Origin: Chara braunii | Lineage: Eukaryota > Streptophyta > Charophyceae > Charales > Characeae | Length of the DNA: 24,964 nucleotides | NCBI GenBank assembly: GCA_003427395.1 | Contig: BFEA01000329.1 | Coordinates: 1,655,765-1,680,728 of the forward strand | Direction: 5' to 3' | In this document: piece after piece, positions 1 through 8,739 of the stretch | Layout of the letters: each line of letters begins with the position of its first letter | How positions within the stretch are numbered: position 1 is the stretch's first letter | Notes under the pieces: generated by a model | Seen by the model: only the letters and a program-made list of their open reading frames with translations | Told to the model about the DNA's origin: nothing | Database searches by the model: none | Position numbers and translations under genes: made by a program

Positions 1-984
1 CCATGCAAGCCCCAACCTCCAGCCAACCAACCATAATTAAATACTCAGTACCTTTGTTAAATGGTCATTCAATAAAAGTCCGGGTGAAATCTTAAAAAAA
101 CAATAAAATCACCAGAGCTGAAGCCTTCTTAGGTTGAGTATTGAGAATAAATTGGGGTTGAGTCGTAAACCGACGAATCGGCAACCGACCTGTTATCAGT
201 GATAACAGAAGAGTGATCCTTTTGAATGATAAGGCTGATCAGATCAAACCTTTCAGCGAGCCACCGAAACCTGCATCACAGTACAGGCCAAATAAACCAC
301 TACTATGTTCATGCCAAAAAGGAGAATACTCCCAACTTGTAACCTAGCTCCTTTACTAATCTTCTGGTCAACTCTCTCACTAGTACCAAGTCGCTGAGTA
401 TCTCCCCTATTCAGGATAGACCTGCTAAGTAGCCCCTAGCTGAAAAATATTATAACTCATCAAATTCTACGAAATTTCGGCAGCGCTTCCCGTAGGAAAA
501 ATGTCTTTTCAGAATTTCTACAAGCTCAAAAATAACTAACTCTTTCAGATTTGTAAAAATTTCGGCAGCGCTTCCCGTAGGAACAAGAGACTGTCACGAT
601 TTATAGGAAATTGAAAAATAAAAAGACAAAGCATACTATACTTGGAACTGTCTTCTGGCACATGCTTGATGATTCAGAATCAACGATAGCCCCCACAACC
701 TCTAGATAAGATTGTGAGCTAGCTCTGATCCTAACTCCTAGCAGGGTCAGTCCTATCTTCATCCCAAGTTTTCCCTCCCATCATCCATCTTATCTACCTA
801 TGGCTCAAACACTTGGCGAGCATCTAAACAGTTAACCTATAAAAAAGACACCCCAAAGTGAGATCCCACAAGCATGCATGAACATACATCTCTCACAATC
901 CCACATCAATTTGTCCAAGTAGTTCGTTAGATCATTCAGTTCTTTCCCTTTAGTAAACCCCCTTGCCTGTGACATATGATCAGA
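1..984. other. Noncoding AT-rich stretch, no gene seen
   Basis: No reading frame of useful length and no recognisable domain on either strand. The stretch is AT-richer than the rest of the window. The only clear internal structure is a direct repeat (listed separately) and scattered short AT-rich tracts. It leads without a visible break into the hairpin array that follows, so both may belong to one repeat element. Confidence 0.6.
472..582. repeat. Two direct copies of a 26-bp element 85 bp apart
   Basis: Positions 472-497 and 557-582 are identical and share the core TTTCGGCAGCGCTTCCCG. The core contains AGCGCT inside a near-palindrome. I have a vague memory of similar 'ATTTCGGCAG' phrases in land-plant LTR-element repeats, but I cannot verify it here. 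The spacing of 85 bp is similar to the module spacing of the hairpin array downstream. Confidence 0.8.
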
Positions 985-2200
985 CAAGGCCCTAACTTAA
1001 GGGTATGCCCAACCTGCCTAAGTAAACAAATAAAGTACACACAACTGGACTGCCCTAACTTAAGGGTATGCCCAACACCACATGAACTCTAGTCATAAAA
1101 TATATGACCAGACCTCCCTAACTTAATGGTACGTCTGGCTTCTGCTTAACTGACGACATGAACCATAAAACTAGACTGCCCTAACTTAAGGGTGTGTCTA
1201 GTTAGCTTTAAACAAGGTTACGTAGGGCATAGGATCAGACTGCCCCAACTTAGGGGTGTGCCTAGCCTGTCTAAAATAAGTACGAACAACGAATGGTCAC
1301 ACCGCCTTAACTTAAGGGTACGTCCAACCTACATAACATCCACGACAAGAGCATATCACTAGGCCGCCCTAACTTAAGGGTACGCCTAGCTAGCTTAAAC
1401 AATTTTAAAGTGCATAAGACATGATCTGTCTGAACGAAGTACAAACGACGTATAACTAAGTCGCCCTAACTTAAGGGTACGCTTAGTCTCTGCAACAACA
1501 AATATAAGAGAACAACCATTGACATACTTGCACAAACTTTATATGTTTCTTTCTTATCAGGCAGATAATCAGACCTACCGAAATTAGGGAGACATCCAAT
1601 CCTGCCTTGTGTTTAGAAGGAAAAATAAAACAAGTTTATACTAACTCTCTGATCCTTTGTATTCTCACGAGCATAGGACTGAACCGCCCTAACTTAAGGG
1701 TACGCTCAGCCTGCCCTGGTTACCTTCATTATATTCTTCATTTGCTTCTCTTCTCTTTTTGTTCTACCTGACTTACTGACTGACTTTCCCAACTTAGGGT
1801 GCCCGGTCTGTCAGAATATATGTTCATATAATATATGTATCAAATTTTATACTTTGGTTGACCATTTTGTTCATGGCTTATGACTGAGCCGCCCTAACTT
1901 AAGGGTACCCTCAGTCTTATGCGTGTGTCCCCCTCAAAAGAAACCACACACAGAATTGGGTCCACGCAACTTAGAGTATTCCCAACTCTGTTTTCAGCAA
2001 CCCCAAAAAGAAACAGCAGGATTATGAACCTTCCCAACTTAGGGTGTCCGTCCTCCTGTCCAGAAACCCCGGAAAGAAACAGCGACTGGTCCGTCCAACT
2101 TAGGATAGGCCCAACCCTCAAATATCATACAAGCAGTCCAACAAACGTAAATAAAACATAACGCTGAGCCCACATCCACTTAGAGGAGCTCAGCCTTGGG
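985..2200. repeat. Array of about 16 hairpin modules with variable, pairing arms
   Basis: Modules recur every 50-110 bp around a core of the form CCCT-AACTTA-AGGG. Cores lie near 990, 1053, 1116, 1179, 1243, 1305, 1367, 1464, 1686, 1788, 1893, 2033 and 2094, with degenerate ones near 1578, 1964 and 2176. Around many cores the flanks form a second stem whose sequence is unique to that module. Examples: AACTAGAC (1169-1176) with GTCTAGTT (1196-1203); CCAGAC (1108-1113) with GTCTGG (1133-1138); CTAGGC (1359-1364) with GCCTAG (1384-1389); ACTAAG (1455-1460) with CTTAGT (1482-1487); GACTGAG (1882-1888) with CTCAGTC (1910-1916); GCTGAGC (2163-2169) with GCTCAGC (2188-2194). Some modules (990, 1053, 1243, 1305) have weak or no outer stems. 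The spacers are not conserved. No coding potential is visible. Confidence 0.85.
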
Positions 2201-2680
2201 GTGACCTCGTCAAAACGCATGCAAAACACCTTCATCCCACCTTTCCCCAGTTCATTCTGTCTGAATTCACTCAGAGTTTATCTGAAGACTAATATACACT
2301 TGTTCATTTACTCCTTTCACAATGCATGTCCTAACATACATAATAAAGCAAAAGTAGTATCCTTACACAGTTATATTCAGATAACCCAAGGACAACAGTT
2401 AGGGGAAGGGATCACACGCGTCAAACGAAATTATACCTGAGTGTTCCCTGCCTCTAGAACCCCGCCTGGGCTCTGGCAGAGCTCCCGCAATCGGTGGGGC
2501 AACCTCCCACAGAGGCCTTGGCGTGGTCCTACGGGTTGCAATCCCTCCTGCCGCCTTCCTCTCGTAACCTTAGACTAGACTGAGAGTAAGAAGGATAAAA
2601 GGAGATAGAAAAGACTCTCGAGGTCCAAGAGAGGGCCAACTCAACTCACAGTGAAAGACCTTGTTACCTTCAATCTCCTG
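2201..2680. other. Noncoding stretch, nothing recognised
   Basis: Follows the last hairpin module. It has mixed composition with a C-rich patch at about 2440-2560. No convincing reading frame, RNA gene or repeat was found. Base composition changes to GC-richer DNA at about 2450-2700. Confidence 0.5.
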
Positions 2681-3600
2681 AGGGCCCCGCAATGACGACC
2701 ATTGGTGTAACAACTTGGTCAAAAACCCGAAGTCACACTACCGAAGCCAACCCTCTGACGATCCTCCAACTTGCAGCAATAACCCCTTCCGCAAGCGTTG
2801 CCTTCACCTACTACGCCACCCTTCTACTCCCCGTAATGGACACCGCAGAAGCCCGCCTTAGGCTCTACCACCGCTGCAGCGGAAACTGCAGTTAGAAGGA
2901 CAGCAGGATGTGCAGCTACGGAGCAACAGTTTAAACAAGTGTAAGCCGAAGAAAGCGGTGAGCCATTCGTACAATGTCTACTGCCGTGCTGCGCTGCAGT
3001 ATCCCGCGAATCAACAGTCTGTACGGTCGGTTTACACGGTCGTGCCTGCAGCCAACTTCTCACGCCAGAACCCGCCAGCCATTGGGCCTTCGTCAGATAA
3101 CGACATCTTCAATGTCCGTGCCGCAGCCACCGTCCTACACCATCAGCCTGCAGCCCAACGACCTTTGGTAAATAGCAATACCGCCGAGGCTCATGAACCG
3201 TTGCACGGATACAACACCCGCAGCCATAATCCAGTGTGTGCAGTAGAACGACCTGGCAAGGTTGTGTGCACAGCAACTGCTCCTGCAACATGACACAGTG
3301 TGCTCCGCGGAATAGCACAGTATAGCAACCATAGCAACAAAAATAGTGCCCCAGTTCTAAATGGCACGATTTATAGTCAGGCGCTTGGGCACATCAACAC
3401 CAGACCAGACCAATAGCAGCCCTACGAGGAACAAGATGTCAATAGCAACAGTCTTCTCTACTCCGACCAGACCAACGACCATGGTCATCTGCAGCAACAA
3501 CATGAACCCCCTCTCCAACAGCAAGCCCGACCATCACGGCACACACTCAACTCACTCACCTCCGTAGCGTCCTGTGGTCAGGCTGTGTGTATCATGCCAC
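2681..3600 (+). other. CAG/CTG-rich region with a doubtful 127-codon open frame
   Basis: A frame is open at 2910-3293 but has no ATG near its beginning (the first codon is GTG). Its product would be rich in Ala, Asn and Pro and contains the short strings MQLRSN and YNTRSH. I recognise no domain. CAG/CTG triplets are frequent, including the 12-bp palindrome CCGCTGCAGCGG at 2871-2882, and ATAGCAAC-like words recur at about 3300-3460. It could be a decayed repeat or a chance frame. I do not call it a gene. Confidence 0.25.
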
Positions 3601-4940
3601 CTCCTTTGCACTCGTATTGGCGGAGTGGATTACTGAGATCAGAGGCCGAGGTACTCTATATGCGTTAGCTAAGGACAAATTTGCCACTACAGTACGGTAA
3701 GTTGCATCTGTCGACTTGCTGGCACTGTGACCCAGTTTCCGACTCACTCTGCCCTGCCCGACTTCGACGGTAAGCGCCTCCTCTGTCCCTCTCTCCCTCC
3801 TACTGCTGCTCCTCCTACCCCCTTCTCTCTGCTTTCGCTAGATACGCGTCTGCATCCGGCCAGCAAAGTAAGTCTCAGAATCCGACTTTACTTCACCTTT
3901 TCTCGTGTGTAAGTGAACGCCCACTATCTCTAGCCAGGCGGTTACGCAGGCCCGGGAGAGATTTTCCCCGTTACGAACTGGTCATGCGGAATGGGAATGA
4001 ATCTCCCGTTATACCGCGGAAAGGTTCACTTTCACTCAATAGCTACCGTGGTCTCTCCCTGCGGCGCAACCCCTTAATCAGAAAGCTCGATCGCTTCCCC
4101 GTTTTTCTCTTTTTCCCTTTCTCTCTCTCTCTCTCTAGCTTCTCTACTTCTCCTTTCTATCCCACAACATGTCTAGCTACCTAAATGCATCGGGCCAGCT
4201 AGGAGGCCAGGTTCATCCAAAGCCAACGGGAAGGCAAAATGACGGGATGACGACCGCAAACTGAGCGAGCAGCAACAAGACGAGGATCACGAGCAAGATG
4301 AGTGGCATAGCGGTCTCCATGAACGGGATGGCGAGCAAGACAAACCGCGTTACTTCCTCTTCTTCACTACGTGAAAAAACGAAGTTGAATCTTCCGTCAG
4401 ATCATGAGAAGATACACCACCAAACTGCTGTTGTGTATGGCTTGGCACTGCAATTTGCCTCTCGGCGCATCCTGTATCTCCAGTTTACAGCGGTAAGTTA
4501 TCTCTTCATCCGTGATCCTCGCCCCCGCCCAACTGCTAGCTCCCTTGTTCCTGCGCAGGAATCCAGCGCACTTCCCAGTCTAAATTCATTCCCCCTTCTA
4601 ACTCCAAATCCGCTGACCCTCTACTAATTCTAGCATCAGATTCGGGTTCGCCTATCATCAGAACCTCCAAATCGACTCTCCAACCGCCCGTTTTCATTAA
4701 GAAACAGGCGAGATTCATTGTCCTACCCCCGTCCTCTTTTCCCTCTCCGCCATAGCTCCACACAGCCCGTTTTCTTAGTACAGTTTGATCTGTGAACTCT
4801 TTACTCAATCTGACATCATAGTCAGACTCGCCCAGGGCAAAAACTCCCGCCTGCCATCTTTCCCTGGTCGTTTTAATTTAATAAAAAAACGAGCAGGATA
4901 GGGCTTCTTCCCCTCCTTTTTGCTCACAGACTTTACTCGG
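3601..4940. other. Pyrimidine-rich noncoding stretch
   Basis: The + strand is rich in C and T (Ser/Pro/Leu-type translations in every frame) and has no credible gene. It contains a short (CT)n run at about 4119-4137. At 4828-4855 and 5270-5300 a similar phrase recurs (a GCCC/GGGC-type hairpin followed by AAAAC and a C-run), showing that this area is a degenerate repeat. It might be the LTR or UTR of an unrecognised element. Confidence 0.4.
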
Positions 4941-4956
4941 CTCAATCTCCGAATGC

Positions 4957-5576
4957 ACCTGGTCGCGAATCCGCGCCAGGTTCGTTCACCCTCTCTTCCT
5001 TCCTTTCCGACAGTCTTATGCACGCCCCCCCCTTTTATCCTATCTCCCACTACGCTCCATCATTCGTTGTTCTGTCTTTTCCACCACATTCGCCCTATCC
5101 CAACACCTCGAAAGAGCATCTTCACCTGTTGTGGTCGGGCAAGAAACCCCCGAATTCGATATTTTACCTTCTCCTTCTTTCGCCCGTCCTCCATGGCTTC
5201 GCACAAGCATTCTCCTACTAACCTCTTAATCTAATCACCTAGCTGTGAAACTAACTACACCATCTGTTTTGCCTGGGGCAAAACCCCCGGGATAGCGTCT
5301 TCTCCCTCTCGCTTCCACTTAGGATCGAGAGTGCTCCGCTTTCTCGACTGCGTCCGACTCCCCTTCTCCCCCTGCCATCTCTATNTGCACCTGGCGNTGT
5401 TTCCTGTCCNGNTTCGTTCCTCTGTGTTNTGCCNCCTCCCGTAGCCTACGCCCTCACTCCTGCGCTCGCTTTGCCTCTGCTGCTGCCTACCTCACTCNTC
5501 TCCTTACCGCCTCAGCGCTCGTAGCNGCGCTGTCTNCCTCCTTTCGTATGCACCCGGCTCTGATCCCACCCGGGTT
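4957..5576. repeat. Second small hairpin family, three units
   Basis: Three units have a 6-bp stem followed by TTCNTTC. Unit 1: ACCTGG (4957-4962) with CCAGGT (4976-4981), plus an inner CGCG/CGCG stem. Unit 2: ACCTGG (5389-5394) with CCNGNT (5408-5413), compatible with pairing at the Ns. Unit 3: ACCCGG (5552-5557) with CCGGGT (5570-5575). Between units 1 and 3 one T-A pair is replaced by C-G on both arms. The surrounding DNA is pyrimidine-rich and noncoding. Confidence 0.55.
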
Positions 5577-6262
5577 CNTTCATCCCNTTCTCTGNTAANT
5601 TTTTACAGTTGAGGCCCGTCGCTCCCTGCCTTGCCTTCACNNNGCTGCCCNGCTGCTTCCTGTCTGCGCCTAGAGACAGTCCTCCCTCTACCGTGNACAG
5701 TCGCACCTCGTCTACTCTCCCTCTCTTTCTCCTCGTCACTCCCCGACTCAGCACAGTCCTAACGCCTTGCCTGTGCTAACTGCCAGGCACCTTTTAAGAG
5801 AGAAACCTCTCTCCTGCTGGCCCCCGTGCCATCTTATAGTCGGCNAGACGGTCGAGCACCTCCGTCTGGTCCGAACTTGGGCNTGTACTTCAGCAGTTCA
5901 TGGTTGCATCCGCNGAACNAGGCTCTTGGCCCTCACGGCCGGTCCCGGNACCGGCANCGGGCCGCATCCCAACTTGAAAAAAANNAAAATANAAAGANAA
6001 TTAAAAATAAAAACAATGAAAAATAGAAAAAGGAACGNNACATGAAAAACGAGGANGGAAGGACCGTTGGAACCTTGTNCTNGGTCCTGCCTATNNNGNC
6101 CGCGNTCGGACTCCCNAACAAAACTAANGGGGANAGNCNNGCGGGACCNTCAACCCCTTAGTTCGCTCCNTAGNACTCCTCCGCTGCTCCGCTGCCGGCT
6201 NCTGGNTTCGATCCNGNGATCNNCNTGGTNAAAGTCTANCACTGTAACCAATAGGGCTAANC
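5385..6262. other. Stretch peppered with single-base Ns
   Basis: Dozens of isolated Ns occur here and essentially nowhere else apart from one solid gap. Such a pattern fits an assembly consensus in which several diverged copies of a repeat were collapsed. A-rich low-complexity sequence lies at about 5975-6055. No gene can be supported. Any reading frame drawn through this stretch is unreliable. Confidence 0.7.
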
Positions 6263-6266
6263 CCAA
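6200..6266 (-). other. tRNA-like patch with A-box and B-box matches (possible SINE head)
   Basis: Read on the minus strand, 6248-6259 gives TAGCCCTATTGG, close to a pol III A box, and 6204-6214 gives GGATCGAANCC, close to a B box. The gap is about 33 nt, as in tRNAs. The D and anticodon stems do not close well and Ns obscure several bases, so this is not a functional tRNA gene call. A tRNA-derived SINE or a decayed tRNA copy are the main options. Confidence 0.3.
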
Positions 6267-6639
6267 GCCTGGACAGGCTGTGCGCTGCCCTGTATATGAA
6301 TGGTACGGTCGGCCAGTCTGGCCTGCGGCAGCAGCGCTAAGGCTGCCGCTTGACTTCCCCTCCAATCCCAAGGCCCCGTATGTGCGCACACGCCGTCAAG
6401 GACCGGACCTTGCTCGGTACGTCACGCTTGTAGCCGCCATAAAACCGCGCGGTGGTCACCACCCGCGTCCTATTTCGTCATGCACCAACCAGCGCCCAAA
6501 GGTAACATTATCGCCTAGTGACACTCTTCCGTATGAGCGTACACGCACCGTAGTTACTTCAACATAAAGAAAAACCTTCCTAGTTTTTATCAAAAGTCAA
6601 AACCTTGTCGGCGGAAACGTTGACTTTATAACATCAACG
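6267..6639. other. Noncoding stretch, nothing recognised
   Basis: The frame that stays open here extends backward into the N-rich stretch and has no domain I recognise. The last ~100 bp become AT-rich. No homology to the LTR copies is visible, so it is not part of the retrotransposon. Confidence 0.4.
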
Positions 6640-6812
6640 ATAGGAATCATCACGCGTGCCTCGAAACCGCGCGCCCACACACTTTTTACTCCCCGTCAAC
6701 CAAAAACGCAACTGTGACTCGCGCAGTGTACTTAAATTTCAAGCAAAATTTATTTTCTGTCACTTGCAAAATCCAGTGCGGATACCCTTGTAAGGGTATT
6801 CGCGCCGACAAC
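6640..6812 (-). repeat. Hairpin-tipped module, first copy (inverted relative to the copy at 17511)
   Basis: The reverse complement of this stretch aligns by eye with 17511 to about 17685. The tip at 6778-6803 is a hairpin with 12-bp arms around GT (one G.T pair). It sits about nine bases from the abrupt start of LTR sequence at 6813. The module therefore appears to be one end of a mobile or repeated element that truncated the LTR fragment. The other end was not found, and no matching LTR sequence lies upstream. Confidence 0.6.
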
Positions 6813-7902
6813 AGGATTTTGTTCGAGAATGCAGAAGTGTTTAGATCGGTCGGCACTGCGCATGCCATCTGCCTTATACTGCACGACATCTGCAGACGAT
6901 CTATGGGGTAGCTTTGAAAAAGTCAGGCGCCTCGGGTTTTGTCAAATCTGGTCTGCTCTAACTAAGCCGCGGGTTGATCTCTTGAAACTTCAACTTAATT
7001 AGTGCATGGTTGTACGGACTCCCTAGCATGCTTCTCCCGTGACAAAGGGAAGGAAAAAAATAGTTAGTTCTTTTTCGATTGTGTTTTTTTATGATGTGTC
7101 TAACTCGTCGTAGCCTGCTCTAACTCGTTTTGATTGATTGATATGTGGACTGACGGCCATACCTCGATCGGGCTCCAGCCTCCCGTATCTCCCTCGCCAA
7201 CGCGCCCCTTCCCTTATAACGAGGAAAGGACACGTGTTTGCGAGTGGGACGTACGAGAAGCTGTCGCACGGATCGGTGGACGATATCACTTCCCTCTCGA
7301 AACTCGTTGTTCTGGATTCGTGGATGCGGGCTTTGTCATTATCGATACGCACTTCCCACCTTACTCAGTGTTGTTGCCATTTACCGAGCCGATCGTCATT
7401 CCGTGGACGGCAGTGGCGCCCCATTGGCCTCGAACACTGTGCATAGAGTGCCAGCGTTTCGATCGCTACGAATCAAAGGGCTTCCACTACCGGATACGGA
7501 GTGAAGACGAGCACAAGGAAAGAGCCACGCGGTTGAGACCATCCACGTCGGACTCGGAACTGGTCAACGAGCAACGTCGAGACTTGATACTAAAACGAGA
7601 CATGCGGAGTGTACCGAAGCCCTTTCGCTCTAAACGAAGGTCCATAGCGCGGCGGGAAGTTCGGCAATACTTTTTGGATTGAATTTGGATTTTTCTCTTT
7701 TCGCGCCGAGCCCGCGCGCGCGTTCCCCGATGCGCGAAAGCAACTGACTTACTTCATCGGGCCAACACGGGGGATTTCAGTTCTGTCTGTGTCCCCACAC
7801 TCAATTTTCTAAAAATCCTTGGCACACCCTATCTTGCTGTTTTTTTAGGTCTTCTTTCCGCACCTTTAGCGCTCCGAACGGAGGACAGCACAGGGCGTGA
7901 GG
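6813..7902 (+). mobile_element. Truncated LTR copy (3' part) immediately upstream of the full element
   Basis: Collinear with the 3' ~1.08 kb of the other two LTRs (about 22970-24051 in the 3' LTR), with scattered substitutions. It starts abruptly after the hairpin module and ends with the same GCGTGAGG as the other LTRs. The next base starts the next LTR (TTCTATTG), giving a head-to-tail LTR-LTR junction. It carries the only uninterrupted copy of the LTR-borne ORF. Confidence 0.8.
7143..7682 (+). CDS. LTR-borne ORF, copy 1, intact (~179 aa, unknown function)
   Basis: An ATG-initiated frame (MWTDGHTS...) runs 179 codons to TGA and ends ...VRQYFLD. The frame is also open back to a TTG at 7134, but the ATG at 7143 is the natural choice. 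The predicted protein has a Pro/Ser-rich N-terminus, a central hydrophobic FVIIDTHFPP stretch, one CxxC (CIEC, about residue 100), then a highly charged Arg/Lys/Glu tail. No known domain is recognised. The same frame is present in the two other LTR copies, where it is broken. By eye, copies 1 and 3 differ at roughly a tenth of residues over the last 120. It lies downstream of the LTR TATA box, so it would be in the 5' leader of a transcript. It may be a real accessory gene or simply a frame that survived by chance. Confidence 0.4.
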   Translation: MWTDGHTSIGLQPPVSPSPTRPFPYNEERTRVCEWDVREAVARIGGRYHFPLETRCSGFVDAGFVIIDTHFPPYSVLLPFTEPIVIPWTAVAPHWPRTLCIECQRFDRYESKGFHYRIRSEDEHKERATRLRPSTSDSELVNEQRRDLILKRDMRSVPKPFRSKRRSIARREVRQYFLD

Positions 7903-8658
7903 TTCTATTGATTCTTGGAATTCTGCTTTTTGTAATTCGGAAAATCTATGAGAAATTACGCGCGCCTTAGCGAGCGCACTGGGAATCGGGCTCGACAGTT
8001 AAAAATTCCGGAATAAGAGGAACCCGACGTGTCTTTTTCTTTGCATGAGTGTTCTTGGTCACGACGGAGAAAACTCTAGGAATTTTGTGAGAATACGGAT
8101 AGGCATAGGACTTTCTTTTCCCGCGTCAACTTTCGCGTGCGGATATGGTGATTTCAATTTTTGAATTGGTTTAGGGCATAGATAAGCTGTAACTGTTTTG
8201 GTGTCTTTTTCTCTTGTCGTCGGCACCACACATGCGAGCTTCCTCCTCCTTGTTTCCCTCGTCATTCTTCCTCCGCGCTCTTTTCTCTCTCTCCCTTCTC
8301 CCTCCTCTTCTTCTCCTATCACAACTGTTTTTTCCCTCTCTCTCTCCTTGTTGCGCGCCTATTCTCCCCTTCTTGATCATCTGAATCTGGGACCCGTCTT
8401 GCGCTGCTTTTCGCGCCCCTTTCCTTCGCGCTCTTCAACCTTGGCTCACGAAGCCCGGTTGATCCTCCGATTACCCTCGCTCACCAATCAGACACGTTGA
8501 GCAAGAGGATCTTCCTGTTGCGCGACGAATTTGATTGGCTAAACACTGAGTTCCAAAGGATCAATATGGCTTCCCTTGAGCACCCCTTGCTGAATCTTCT
8601 CCTCTTACACCTCGATCTCCCCTCAGTCTTCTCCCCCGTCTGTCTTCTTTTTCGCAAC

Positions 8659-8665
8659 TATAAAT
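8659..8665 (+). promoter_or_regulatory. LTR TATA box (5' LTR)
   Basis: TATAAAT is preserved in the same context (GCAAC before, TCCGC after) in the 3' LTR at 22236-22242. It lies about 750 bp into the LTR, leaving roughly 1.8 kb of R-U5 downstream once the foreign insertion is discounted. Transcription would be expected to begin near 8690. The start site is inferred. Confidence 0.55.
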
Positions 8666-8739
8666 TCCGCAGGCGCACTCACAAAGCTCTCTTACGTTTT
8701 CCACTCACAAGCCAGCTTCCGGGAAGTAGTGGCTAGGTG

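Noticed and set aside
985-2200. CRISPR array
   Set aside because: The repeats are imperfect, spacing is irregular (50-110 bp), the variable parts pair with each other inside each unit, and the context is eukaryotic.
1894-2440. Several 65-80-codon frames over the hairpin array
   Set aside because: They simply read through the repeated hairpin units on both strands and lack any domain or codon signal.
2910-3293. 127-codon frame as a gene
   Set aside because: No ATG at the start, low-complexity composition and no recognised domain. Kept only as a note.
8497-8736. 79-codon frame conserved in both LTRs (also 22074-22313)
   Set aside because: It starts with TTG, spans the TATA box, and both copies are simply the same LTR sequence. 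Similarity alone does not show coding.
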